A stretch of 19,554 nucleotides of DNA from Methanolinea sp. SDB. Lineage in GTDB: Archaea; Halobacteriota; Methanomicrobia; Methanomicrobiales; Methanospirillaceae. The stretch lies in assembly GCA_001412335.1 (NCBI GenBank), contig LKUF01000194.1, positions 1 to 19,554 of the forward strand. Direction: 5' to 3'. Position numbers and translations under genes: made by a program. The notes under the pieces are model-generated. The model was not told where the DNA came from, did no database searches, and saw only the letters and a list, made by a program, of their open reading frames with translations. Positions 6,643 through 14,502 of this stretch are shown here, piece after piece. Position 1 is the first letter of the stretch, and each line of letters begins with the position of its first letter.

Positions 6643-7812
6643 TTATTTGGCGGTGCTGACAATCCGGATAATATCGCCGTCGGAAAGCTCGTGTGTATCC
6701 TTCACCCTCATCTTTGTCCGGGCATCTATCGCATATAAAAAACCCTTTCCGATATCGGTATGCACCTGGAAGGCAAGGTCCCGCGGCGTTGATCCCTTCT
6801 TCATCAGGAATGCATCAGGGAGCACCTCTCCCCTGCTGTCTGAAAACTTGTTCTCGTCCTCGACCGGATAGACCACGATCAACCCGAGCAGTTCGCGCAC
6901 TGTATGGTTGATAGCCTGCTGGACACCCGTGCCCCCGAATTGCTTCATGACGGTGGCGATCTTTTCAAGTCCGGCCTTCTGTGCCTGCGATAGTTCATCC
7001 GCCCTGTTGATGGAGAAAGTGGGGTCTCCCGGGAGATAGGTGACCATGCCTGCGTTCGCAGCGTTCCTGAGCGCCAGCTCTCCAGCCGCCGATGCAAAGA
7101 TCATCCCCGCATGCTCAAGCGTCGAAAGGAGTCCCGCCGGCGCCTGGTCGACCTTGTTGCCGATGGCGATCATGGGCTTGGATATCTCCACGATCTCCCT
7201 GCAAAACGACTTGAGACCCTCTTCGTCTGCATGCACGAGGTCGATCCCTGCCGCTACTTCCGCGTCCCTCACGTCCTCGGGAGATATCCCGAGTCCTGCG
7301 AACACGTCCGCGATACCGGTGTGGACGGAGTAGGTCCTTGTCTGGGCCTGCCGCTGGAGCCGTGCCCAGTGCTTGTCGAGGATTCCATAGACCCACATGT
7401 TCATCTCGTACCGGAGAAATGCGACGTCACCCAGGGGATTGTGGCTGCCTGGCTCCACGGGATTCCCTTCGCTGTCCGTGGAACCGCTGGCATCGACAAT
7501 ATGGATTATCGCGTCTGCCTGCCTGAGGTTGTCCAGGAACTGGTTGCCAAGCCCCCTGCCCTTGTGTGCATCCGGTACGAGACCCGCGACATCGATCATG
7601 TTTACGGGGATGAAACGGGCCCCGTCGATGCACTTTTTGCAGGGAAGGGAGAGTCTCCTGCATGGGCATTCCGCCCTGAAATATGCCACGCCGAAATTTG
7701 CATCGATTGTCGTGAACGGATAATTTGCTATCTCGGCATGGGCCATCGTCGCTGCCCGAAAGAACGTGGTCTTGCCACAGTTGGGCTTTCCTGCCAGTGC
7801 GAGCGTTATCAT
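6643..7812 (-). CDS. ychF: YchF-type (Obg-related) NTPase, archaeal form
   Basis: A 389-residue P-loop NTPase. Motifs in order: G1 GKPNCGKT (8-15), G3 DVAGL (74-78), the family block HKGRGLGNQFLDNLRQADA (83-101), G4 NKVD (219-222), a helical insertion (about 130-205) and a C-terminal TGS domain (about 311-387). Bacterial and human YchF/OLA1 favour ATP because their G4 differs. This archaeal form keeps NKxD, so GTP use is possible. YchF proteins bind ribosomes and take part in translation and stress responses. A cysteine group in the switch region (Cys49, 51, 58, 61) is characteristic of the archaeal branch and could bind a metal or sense redox state. The start is 42 bases from the divergent gene at 7855. 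Confidence 0.93.
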   Translation of the reverse strand: MITLALAGKPNCGKTTFFRAATMAHAEIANYPFTTIDANFGVAYFRAECPCRRLSLPCKKCIDGARFIPVNMIDVAGLVPDAHKGRGLGNQFLDNLRQADAIIHIVDASGSTDSEGNPVEPGSHNPLGDVAFLRYEMNMWVYGILDKHWARLQRQAQTRTYSVHTGIADVFAGLGISPEDVRDAEVAAGIDLVHADEEGLKSFCREIVEISKPMIAIGNKVDQAPAGLLSTLEHAGMIFASAAGELALRNAANAGMVTYLPGDPTFSINRADELSQAQKAGLEKIATVMKQFGGTGVQQAINHTVRELLGLIVVYPVEDENKFSDSRGEVLPDAFLMKKGSTPRDLAFQVHTDIGKGFLYAIDARTKMRVKDTHELSDGDIIRIVSTAK

Positions 7813-7854
7813 AGCTATTCCCTTTAAGTGATAATACTCTATTAAAATGTTATT
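7813..7854. promoter_or_regulatory. Compact divergent promoter region
   Basis: Only 42 bases separate two divergent starts. A plus-strand CTTTAAGTGATAAT (7822-7835) lies about 27 bases before the ATG at 7855. A minus-strand TTTTAATAG (about 7839-7847) lies about 30 bases before the ATG at 7812. Both genes would be leaderless or nearly so, with overlapping core promoters. Confidence 0.45.
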
Positions 7855-8445
7855 ATGTCGTTTGTAACCAGGAATACATACTATTTTGACGTGCCGGGAC
7901 CGGCCAATACAAAGGATGCCGCCCGGTTTGCAGTGGAGCGGGCAAAGGAGCTCGGGGTCCGGACAATCGTGGTTGCCAGCACCAGTGGTGCATCTGCACT
8001 CGAATTCATGAATGCGATGAAAGGTTCGGGCTTATCGCTCGTCGTCGTCACCCACGTGGTAGGGTTTGCAGAACCGGGAGTCTGGCAGTTTTCGGAGGAG
8101 AATGCCGCCACACTCCGGGCGAACGGTGCGAAGATCGTGGTTGGAACCCATGTCCTCTCCGGTCTCGAGAGATCCTTCTCGCGCTCGGCCAAGGTGGGCG
8201 GCGGATCCCGCACCGAGGCTGTCGCGGAAGCCCTTCGCCGTGTGGTGGCAGTGGGATTGAAGGTGGCGGTGGAATGCACGCTCATCGCTGCGGACCAGGG
8301 CGCAATCCCGGTTGATGAAGAGGTTGTTGCGGTGGGCGGAACCGCTTCCGGGGCTGATACAGTATGCGTTATCCGGCCTTCGCACACATCGGCGTTCTTC
8401 GACCTGCAGGTCAGGGAGATCGTCGCCATGCCGAGGAACAGGTGA
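7855..8445 (+). CDS. Stand-alone pyruvate kinase C-terminal (alpha/beta) domain protein
   Basis: A 196-residue Rossmann-like protein matching the C-terminal regulatory domain of pyruvate kinase (PK_C) without the catalytic barrel. Features are the N-terminal strand/helix pair with VVASTSGASALEFMNAM (39-55), a central GAKIVVGTHVLSGLERSF, and a Cys-containing strand VAVECTLIA followed by a conserved acidic/Gly loop. In full pyruvate kinases this domain binds allosteric effectors, so the protein is probably a ligand-binding or sugar-phosphate-like sensor rather than a kinase. The substrate is unknown. No ribosome-binding site is visible, in keeping with leaderless translation. The next gene starts 3 bases after the stop, so the two are very likely co-translated. 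Confidence 0.85.
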   Translation: MSFVTRNTYYFDVPGPANTKDAARFAVERAKELGVRTIVVASTSGASALEFMNAMKGSGLSLVVVTHVVGFAEPGVWQFSEENAATLRANGAKIVVGTHVLSGLERSFSRSAKVGGGSRTEAVAEALRRVVAVGLKVAVECTLIAADQGAIPVDEEVVAVGGTASGADTVCVIRPSHTSAFFDLQVREIVAMPRNR

Positions 8446-8448
8446 CGG

Positions 8449-9276
8449 ATGGTCCTCGAATCGCTTAAAAAAACGTTTTCCCTCCTCGCCTCCACACCCA
8501 TCCTCTGGCTGCCGGGAATCGTGATCGGCCTCTTCGGTCTTTTGGACCTTGCTGCACAGTATTCCCTTGGGGAATTCGTGGCAGGAAGACTGTGGATCAT
8601 AGAACTGGTTGTCGTTCCCTTCTTCGTCGCAGCGATGATGCATGTCATCAGGGAGGGGCAGGGAACGCCGGGGGTATTCCTGCAGGGGGGTAAAAAATAC
8701 TATTTCAGGATCCTCATTCCAACGGTGCTTATCGCTTTTGCCGTAATACTCACGGTCATCCTGCTGCTTGTCCCCCTCTCGATCATGGGGATCGCACTCG
8801 AGATGCTTCCCTTTATAGCGGCGGGAAGCGCAGTCGGAATATCATTTTTTACCTTCTTTTATGATGCTGCCGCAGTTTTCGAGGACGCAAAAGTCTTTGA
8901 TTCTATCAGGAGGAGCATCGAGGTGGTACTGAAAAATCCCGGTGCGGTTATACTCTTTTATATTGTGATCCTGGCTTTTTTCGCCGCCATCCTGCTGATC
9001 TTTGCGCTCATCTGGACCGCGGTTCTCTACGAGAGCCTGACACCCCTGATCGGGATGGACACCTCGATGATAGAGTCTTTTACTCCCGACGATCTGATCG
9101 CCCTCATCGGGCCACGGGGACTTGGCATAACCGCTGTCCTGTACATGGCAGCGGCCGCCATCTTCTTCCCCTTCATGTATACGTATAAATCGGCTTTTTT
9201 CCAGAAATATGCGCAGGTTGAGCCGGGTTATCTCCAGGGCGAATACGACACCAAGGGGCGCTGGTACAAGTACTGA
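8449..9276 (+). CDS. Six-helix membrane protein of unknown function
   Basis: A 275-residue integral membrane protein with hydrophobic segments at about 17-37, 47-68, 88-112, 116-138, 166-195 and 222-247. Between helices 4 and 5 is FYDAAAVFEDAKVFDSIRRS followed by EVVLKNPG, a pattern typical of archaeal DUF4013/GPDPase-membrane-like proteins, in which an Asp/Glu-rich loop precedes an Arg-Ser amphipathic helix. No transporter or enzyme motif is evident. It begins 3 bases after the stop of the pyruvate kinase C-domain gene, with the GGTGA before the ATG supplied by the end of that gene. This coupling suggests a joint function. Its 3' end lies 9 bases from the convergent DUF92 gene. Confidence 0.8.
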   Translation: MVLESLKKTFSLLASTPILWLPGIVIGLFGLLDLAAQYSLGEFVAGRLWIIELVVVPFFVAAMMHVIREGQGTPGVFLQGGKKYYFRILIPTVLIAFAVILTVILLLVPLSIMGIALEMLPFIAAGSAVGISFFTFFYDAAAVFEDAKVFDSIRRSIEVVLKNPGAVILFYIVILAFFAAILLIFALIWTAVLYESLTPLIGMDTSMIESFTPDDLIALIGPRGLGITAVLYMAAAAIFFPFMYTYKSAFFQKYAQVEPGYLQGEYDTKGRWYKY

Positions 9277-9285
9277 CCGGTGTAT

Positions 9286-10476
9286 TCACAGGTAGAAGAG
9301 GAGGGCAAATAGCCCTCCTCCCGCAGTCGCCAGGATATTTGTCCCTGCATTCCCGATTATTCCCCTGTTTTCGATGAGTGCGCCCACCAGGCTGTCGATA
9401 TTGGTCCCTACCATTCCGGCAGCTATTCCGACGATCGCCATGGGCATGTCGATTATCCCGAGTAAGAAGCAGAAGAGCGAGATAATGACGGCGCCTCCCA
9501 GGGCAGTCAGTTCACCGATCATGGTGATCCCGCCATTCGTGCCTGCCGGGACTTTCTTGAATGTCGTGATCAGGTACGGATCGCCCCCTGTCACACCTAT
9601 CTCGCTTGCCATCGTATCGGCGGTCGCAGTCGCCACGCTCCCGGCAAAGAGGGCGAGATACATGGGTTCTCCGGAAATACCCCAGAGTACTGCCGCGGCA
9701 GCGGAGACGCTTCCGTTTGCAAAGACATTCAGGTAACCCCTCGCACCCCCGTGCATCTGTTCCACACCCATCTTCTGCTTGTATTCGTACCTGTACCGCG
9801 TGCAGATCGAACCAAGGATGAAGAACGTGAGCATGACCAGGAACCACCGGATATCTGCAAACACGATGAGTATCAGGCCGATCAGGGCGCCGGAGAAGAG
9901 ACCGCTCACATCGGCCGTCTTCAGCCTGTACGAGGAGTACCCAAAACCGAAGGCGACGAGGACCGCAAGAAAGATCAGGGTAATATCAGCCTGGTAATTG
10001 AGTTCGTTGATGAGGATCATGGTCATGGCGATTCCAAGCGCCTCGATCATGAGGGCGTCCTCGCGCTCACGAAGGATTGCCTTTAAGAGCACGGCCACGA
10101 CGATACCAAAGAGGATGACCAGCGGGACAAAAGTCTGGAGATAGAACATCACGAGGATGCACCCGACGAGAGCGGCAGTGATGTAGGTTATGTAGGAGAA
10201 GAGGCGCTCGGTCGTACCTCGAAACGCCATCTCGCCCATCACCAGTATGACTATCGTGCACGAGAAGATCAGCAGCGGGAGGACGCCGATGCCATAGAGA
10301 ATGGCGATGGGGACCATGGCGATCGCCAGGTAGCGAGTCTTTTTTATCAGGAAGAGAACGCCTGATGAGAGGAGCACGATAATCGAGAGAAACCAGGCTG
10401 GCTGGATAAAAGGCGCAATCAGGATGAAAGATAGGGTCAGGATTGCTGCGAGCCTGTCACCCAGACTGGACGTCAT
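9286..10476 (-). CDS. DUF92 (COG1836) membrane protein with extra N-terminal membrane domain
   Basis: A 396-residue, highly hydrophobic protein with about ten membrane segments. The C-terminal part (about 165-396) is the DUF92/TIGR00297 family, with GGARGYLNVFANG (243-255), ADTMASEIG (286-294), GGDPYLIT (297-304) and DSLVGALIENRG (361-372). Plant and cyanobacterial relatives (VTE6) phosphorylate phytyl phosphate to phytyl diphosphate. By analogy an archaeal member could act on an isoprenyl phosphate such as geranylgeranyl phosphate, important for ether lipids, but this is inference. The first 160 residues add about five membrane segments of unclear origin. The gene is divergent from valS, with 149 bases between starts. 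Confidence 0.87.
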   Translation of the reverse strand: MTSSLGDRLAAILTLSFILIAPFIQPAWFLSIIVLLSSGVLFLIKKTRYLAIAMVPIAILYGIGVLPLLIFSCTIVILVMGEMAFRGTTERLFSYITYITAALVGCILVMFYLQTFVPLVILFGIVVAVLLKAILREREDALMIEALGIAMTMILINELNYQADITLIFLAVLVAFGFGYSSYRLKTADVSGLFSGALIGLILIVFADIRWFLVMLTFFILGSICTRYRYEYKQKMGVEQMHGGARGYLNVFANGSVSAAAAVLWGISGEPMYLALFAGSVATATADTMASEIGVTGGDPYLITTFKKVPAGTNGGITMIGELTALGGAVIISLFCFLLGIIDMPMAIVGIAAGMVGTNIDSLVGALIENRGIIGNAGTNILATAGGGLFALLFYL

Positions 10477-10592
10477 TCTGATACTTGTTGTTCCCTCTCC
10501 AAAAAGAGTTTTTCCAAAATGGATACGGCAAAAAATTTCCGGTTCCCGTGAGATATGAGTGGTGATTGACTATTCCGGGCAGATCTTCGATC

Positions 10593-10601
10593 ACTATATG
10601 A
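10593..10601 (+). promoter_or_regulatory. TATA box of valS
   Basis: ACTATATGA is centred about 29 bases before the ATG at 10626 and would give a leaderless or nearly leaderless mRNA. A second AT-rich stretch at 10611-10619 could serve instead for the in-frame ATG at 10638. Confidence 0.45.
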
Positions 10602-10625
10602 CTTGACAGAACAAATAAATGGAAA

Positions 10626-13220
10626 ATGGCACCAGCAATGGATCTCCCAAAGACCTACGACTTCTCCGAGGTGGAGAGGAGATGGCAGGAAACATGGCGG
10701 GAAGAGGATAATTATTTCCAGGATGAATCGGACAAGCCGCGTTTTGTAATAGATACCCCGCCACCGTACCCGACCGGGAATTTCCATATCGGCAACGCAT
10801 TCAACTGGTGTTATATTGATTTTATCGCTCGCTATAAACGAATGCTTGGCTATAACGTGATGTTTCCACAGGGATGGGACTGTCACGGCCTGCCGACCGA
10901 GGTGAAGGTAGAGGAGATCCACGGAATAACAAAGAATGACGTGCCAAGAGAAGAGTTCCGGAGGATGTGCAGGGAGCTGACACTGGGAAATATCGAGAAG
11001 ATGCGTAGCACCCTCCGCCGTCTCGGGTTCTCGATCGACTGGAGCCACGAATACATCACCATGCTCCCCGAGTATTTCCGAAAGACGCAGGTCTCGTTCT
11101 TAAAAATGCTTCAGTCAGGGTATATCTACCAGAGCGAGCACCCGGTCAATTTCTGCACCCGGTGCGAGACGGCGATCGCGTTTGCCGAGGTGGCCTATGA
11201 ACCGCGGACCACCACGCTCAACTACTTCGACTTCGACGGCGTGGAGATCGCGACCACGAGGCCGGAACTCCTGGCGGCCTGTGTTGCGGTCGCAGTGCAT
11301 CCCGACGACGACAGGTACCGTTCTCTCATGGGCAGGCACCTGAAAGTCCCGATATTTGGCCATTCCGTTCCCGTGATCCTTGACGAGGCGGTTGACCCGG
11401 AGTTCGGTTCAGGGGCCGTGATGATATGCACGTTCGGGGACAAGCAGGATGTCCACTGGTGGAAACAGCACGATCTCGAACTTCGCAAGGCAATCGACCG
11501 CAATGGCAGGATGACCCCGATTGCAGGAAAATACGCCGGTATGAAGAGTGGAGAGTGCAGGGAAGCGATTCTTGAGGATATGAAACGCGAGGATATCCTC
11601 AGGTCGACCGAACCGCTCGAACAGCGGGTCGGTACCTGCTGGCGGTGCACCACTCCTATCGAGATCATGAGCGAGCGGCAGTGGTTTGTCCGCATCGTGC
11701 CCGAAGAGATCATGGATGCCGCACGGGAGATCCGCTGGAACCCGGAACACATGTTTCTGCGGATGGAGAACTGGGTGGACCAGATGGAATGGGACTGGTG
11801 CATCTCGCGGCAGAGAATCTTTGCAACACCCATACCCGTCTGGTTCTGCCAGGCGTGTGGCCGGATGATTGTGCCGGAGGAATCCACGCTCCCGCTCGAT
11901 CCGACCGTGACACCTCCACCAGGACCGTGTCCTGACTGCGGATCCACAGACATATCCGGTGAAGAGGACGTCCTCGATACCTGGATGGACTCCTCTATCT
12001 CGGTACTCAACATCACCGGGTGGAACGGGGAAGAGACGCCCACGATCTTTCCTGCCCAGCTGAGACCGCAAGGGCATGATATCATACGGACATGGGCATT
12101 CTACACCATCCTCAGGTCGGTCGCCCTCACCGGTCAGAAACCCTGGGAAGAGATCCTGGTAAATGGCATGGTGCTCGGCGAGGACGGATTCAAGATGAGC
12201 AAGAGCCGGGGCAATATCATATCACCCGAGGAGATCGTCTCAGAGCATGGTGCTGATGCGCTCAGGCAATGGGCGGCTGCGGGAGCGGCCACGGGATCGG
12301 ACATCATGTTCATCTGGAACGATGTAATCGCTGCATCCAGGTTCCAGACCAAGCTGTGGAACATTGCCCGGTTCGTGCTCATCCAGCTCGAGAGGAGAGC
12401 CTTCGACGCTTCGGCCCCACTGACCGCAGTCGCAGACCGGTGGCTGATGACCAGGCTCTCCGGCACCGTCTCGGAGGTGACGGCCTGCATGGACGGCTGC
12501 CAGTTTGATCGCGCGCTCAAGGCGATCCGGGAGTTTGCCTGGGACGTTCTTGCCGACAACTATATCGAGCTGGTGAAAGGGAGGCTGTACTCCGACGAAC
12601 CCGGGAGGGATAGTGCCTGCCGGGCGCTGACCAGGACCCTGGACACCCTGTGCCGCCTGATGGCCCCCTTCACCCCTCATTTCGCCGAGGAATGCTACTC
12701 ATACCTTGGCAGGGGCAGCGTCCATTTCGCAGGCTGGCCGGTATGCGAATACGATGATCCCGACGCCGCACGGGATGGCGATCTTCTCGCACTCGTGGTG
12801 GCCGATATACGGCGCTACAAGCATGAACGCGGGATGGCCCTGAATGCGCCGCTTGGGAAGGTCACGATATTCTCCCCCCTTTTCGGGGATGATTCAGGTG
12901 ATGCGGCACGGGCATTGAATGCCGAAGTGGTTTGGCGCCGGGAGACGGCGAGGCTTGAGAAGGTGATGGGCGATGTGCAGTTCAACATGGCGGTCATCGG
13001 TCCCGCCTTCAGAAAGCAGGCGCGTGCCTTCATGGACGCCGTGCGGGCGCTCCCGCCGGAAAGCCTGGAGAACCCTCCCGATTCGATAGAGGTGGACGGG
13101 ACTGCCATGCCGTTACCAAAGGATGCGTTCGTCCCGACCTATACCTACATGGAGGAAGGGGAAAAGGTCGACGTGCTCAATGTCGGCGACGTGATCGTGA
13201 CCATCCAGCACACTGCCTGA
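10626..13220 (+). CDS. valS: Valyl-tRNA synthetase
   Basis: An 864-residue class I aminoacyl-tRNA synthetase that charges tRNA-Val with valine. The N-terminal Rossmann fold carries PPPYPTGNFHIGN (45-57), where the HIGH motif reads HIGN, and the second signature is KMSKS (523-527). Between them lies the CP1 editing domain that hydrolyses Thr-tRNA. Cysteine pairs FCTRC, CWRC, FCQAC and CPDC mark the zinc ribbons typical of archaeal ValRS. WDWCISRQRIFATPIPVW and DVLDTWMDSS are characteristic of the Val/Ile/Leu group. The C-terminal third is the helical anticodon-binding domain. Length is normal for archaea. Starts at 10626 and 10638 are both possible; 10626 is preferred because of the TATA spacing. 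The 3' end overlaps the convergent tmk by 44 bases. Confidence 0.97.
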   Translation: MAPAMDLPKTYDFSEVERRWQETWREEDNYFQDESDKPRFVIDTPPPYPTGNFHIGNAFNWCYIDFIARYKRMLGYNVMFPQGWDCHGLPTEVKVEEIHGITKNDVPREEFRRMCRELTLGNIEKMRSTLRRLGFSIDWSHEYITMLPEYFRKTQVSFLKMLQSGYIYQSEHPVNFCTRCETAIAFAEVAYEPRTTTLNYFDFDGVEIATTRPELLAACVAVAVHPDDDRYRSLMGRHLKVPIFGHSVPVILDEAVDPEFGSGAVMICTFGDKQDVHWWKQHDLELRKAIDRNGRMTPIAGKYAGMKSGECREAILEDMKREDILRSTEPLEQRVGTCWRCTTPIEIMSERQWFVRIVPEEIMDAAREIRWNPEHMFLRMENWVDQMEWDWCISRQRIFATPIPVWFCQACGRMIVPEESTLPLDPTVTPPPGPCPDCGSTDISGEEDVLDTWMDSSISVLNITGWNGEETPTIFPAQLRPQGHDIIRTWAFYTILRSVALTGQKPWEEILVNGMVLGEDGFKMSKSRGNIISPEEIVSEHGADALRQWAAAGAATGSDIMFIWNDVIAASRFQTKLWNIARFVLIQLERRAFDASAPLTAVADRWLMTRLSGTVSEVTACMDGCQFDRALKAIREFAWDVLADNYIELVKGRLYSDEPGRDSACRALTRTLDTLCRLMAPFTPHFAEECYSYLGRGSVHFAGWPVCEYDDPDAARDGDLLALVVADIRRYKHERGMALNAPLGKVTIFSPLFGDDSGDAARALNAEVVWRRETARLEKVMGDVQFNMAVIGPAFRKQARAFMDAVRALPPESLENPPDSIEVDGTAMPLPKDAFVPTYTYMEEGEKVDVLNVGDVIVTIQHTA

Positions 13221-13797
13221 TGGAATCGGCCACAAATTTCTGTATCTCTTTCTCGTCTTTTCCGGCATCGATTACAAGGAAGCGGGACGGCTCCTCTTTC
13301 GCGAGTGCCAGGTACTGCTGCTGGACGCCCTCGAGAAGTTCCGCCGTCTCAAAATGCTCAAGGGCTTCGCCCCGGTCCATCCGTGATAATGCCTCATTGA
13401 CCGGCAGCACCAGCAGGAACGTCAGGTCAGGGGTTATGCTCCAGCCATCGTGGATATTTTTTAACCAGGAGAGGGGGTCGGGCAGGATATTCTTCAGCGT
13501 CACTGCCTGGTAGGCATACCTGCTGTCCCGGTACCTGTCAGAGATGACCAGCCTCCCTTCGGCAAGCGCTGGACGTATCACACCTGATACATGAACAGCA
13601 TGGTCGGCAATGAAGAGGAGGGCTTCTGCGATGGGGTCGATCTCTTCAGCGATGGCCCTTCTCACCTGCTCGCCCACCCAGGTTGAGCCCGGTTCCCGGG
13701 TGAAGAGGGGATCAAGATCCGAAAGAAGTCCCCTCAAGGCCGATACAAGAGTGCTCTTCCCGCTCCCGTCAATTCCCTCTATGGTGATCAGGACCAT
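13177..13797 (-). CDS. tmk: Thymidylate kinase (dTMP kinase)
   Basis: A 206-residue P-loop kinase that phosphorylates dTMP to dTDP for DNA synthesis. Motifs: P-loop EGIDGSGKST (7-16), TREPG (33-37) that contacts dTMP, ISDRYRDSRYAYQ (85-97) with the DRY/DRH catalytic group, and a C-terminal IDAGKDEKEI typical of the family. The lid is short and lacks an obvious Arg cluster, so the P-loop residues probably supply the catalytic charge. The start has a GGAGGGG site inside the upstream HisA-like gene, with which it overlaps by 10 bases, so both are likely on one transcript. The last 14 codons, a basic tail ending SRSRRRH, overlap the end of valS on the other strand. Confidence 0.95.
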   Translation of the reverse strand: MVLITIEGIDGSGKSTLVSALRGLLSDLDPLFTREPGSTWVGEQVRRAIAEEIDPIAEALLFIADHAVHVSGVIRPALAEGRLVISDRYRDSRYAYQAVTLKNILPDPLSWLKNIHDGWSITPDLTFLLVLPVNEALSRMDRGEALEHFETAELLEGVQQQYLALAKEEPSRFLVIDAGKDEKEIQKFVADSIRQCAGWSRSRRRH

Positions 13798-14459
13798 TCG
13801 CCCCTCCGGATGGACTCTGCCGGAATCCTCCCCCTGTGGAGGGCTGTAGCGACGATCGCTCCGTCGAATCCTGACTCCACGAGCACCGACAGGTCCCTGG
13901 TACCCGAGACCCCTCCACCATAGAAGAGCGATCGGCCATATGCAGACCGCAGGTGCTCAAGCTTGCCTGCATCTATCCCGGACCCGGTGCCGACAGCGCT
14001 GATGTCGAGGATGATACAGCCTTCGAAAGCCAAGTCTTCTGCCCGTTCAAGGAGAACAACCGGATCACGCCCTCCCGGTATCACTCTTCCGTTCTTTACA
14101 TCGATGCTCAGGAACCCGGAACCATATACTGAGAGGTCATCCCCTGCGGTCTCTGTCCCGACGATATTTATGATATTATCCCCCTCGATGAACTCACCGG
14201 GGGAAGACACCCCGCGATCGACGTAACACCTATCAACCATGGATGCGCACCGGAAGACCTCGCGGTCATGATCTCCGGTCCTGCCTATCCTGTCGAGATC
14301 CGCGACGTACAGGAACCGGGGACCGATCGCCTCCACGTATCCGGCGGGGTCGGCCGTCGGCGAAAGTCCCCAGTCAAGCGGCCGGTAGGACGCACGGTCG
14401 CCCTTCATCCCGTGGACGACGAGACCGGACTTTAAATCCATGGCGAGAATCAAATCCAT
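13788..14459 (-). CDS. HisA/HisF-like TIM-barrel protein, COG1411
   Basis: A 223-residue TIM barrel related to phosphoribosylformimino-AICAR isomerase (HisA) but assigned to the separate archaeal group COG1411. The opening strand AMDLKSGLVVHGMKG (6-20) resembles the HisA start with its catalytic Asp (Asp8). YVADLDRIG (51-59) corresponds to the second HisA block, and LFYGGGVSG and GAIVATALH to the C-terminal phosphate-binding loops. It is shorter than HisA (about 240) and lacks clear repeats of the histidine enzyme's second catalytic Asp region, so the substrate may differ. It overlaps tmk by 10 bases and is divergent from mfnB, with 43 bases between the two starts. The location invites a link to methanofuran or cofactor synthesis, unproven. 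Confidence 0.85.
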   Translation of the reverse strand: MDLILAMDLKSGLVVHGMKGDRASYRPLDWGLSPTADPAGYVEAIGPRFLYVADLDRIGRTGDHDREVFRCASMVDRCYVDRGVSSPGEFIEGDNIINIVGTETAGDDLSVYGSGFLSIDVKNGRVIPGGRDPVVLLERAEDLAFEGCIILDISAVGTGSGIDAGKLEHLRSAYGRSLFYGGGVSGTRDLSVLVESGFDGAIVATALHRGRIPAESIRRGEWS

Positions 14460-14470
14460 GCTATATAGTA
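14460..14470 (+). promoter_or_regulatory. TATA box of mfnB
   Basis: GCTATATAGTA lies about 38 bases before the mfnB ATG at 14503, which predicts a leader of roughly 10-15 bases. It directly abuts the start codon of the divergent HisA-like gene. Confidence 0.5.
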
Positions 14471-14486
14471 ATCACTATTTACCATC

Positions 14487-14502
14487 AGGATCATTAAATC
14501 CT
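14487..14502 (+). repeat. Short inverted repeat abutting the mfnB start
   Basis: AGGAT and ATCCT form a perfect 5-base inverted repeat around a 6-base AT-rich spacer, ending exactly at the base before the ATG. It would lie at the transcription start and could be an operator or an mRNA hairpin. Short repeats like this also arise by chance. Confidence 0.35.

Noticed and set aside
7111..7827. 238-residue plus-strand open frame
   Set aside because: Lies opposite ychF, whose full motif set is intact. It reflects codon bias in GC-rich DNA and has no recognisable protein features.
7881..8648. 255-residue minus-strand open frame
   Set aside because: Antisense to the PK_C gene and the start of the membrane protein gene; Ser/Thr/Arg-rich low-complexity translation.
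10473..11048. 191-residue minus-strand open frame reaching into the DUF92 start
   Set aside because: Overlaps the valS start on the opposite strand, with no family features.
11222..12085. 287-residue minus-strand open frame
   Set aside because: Entirely antisense to valS; composition unlike a real protein.
14440..14502. N-terminal extension of mfnB
   Set aside because: Overlaps the TATA box and the divergent start; the family's N-terminus fits the ATG at 14503.
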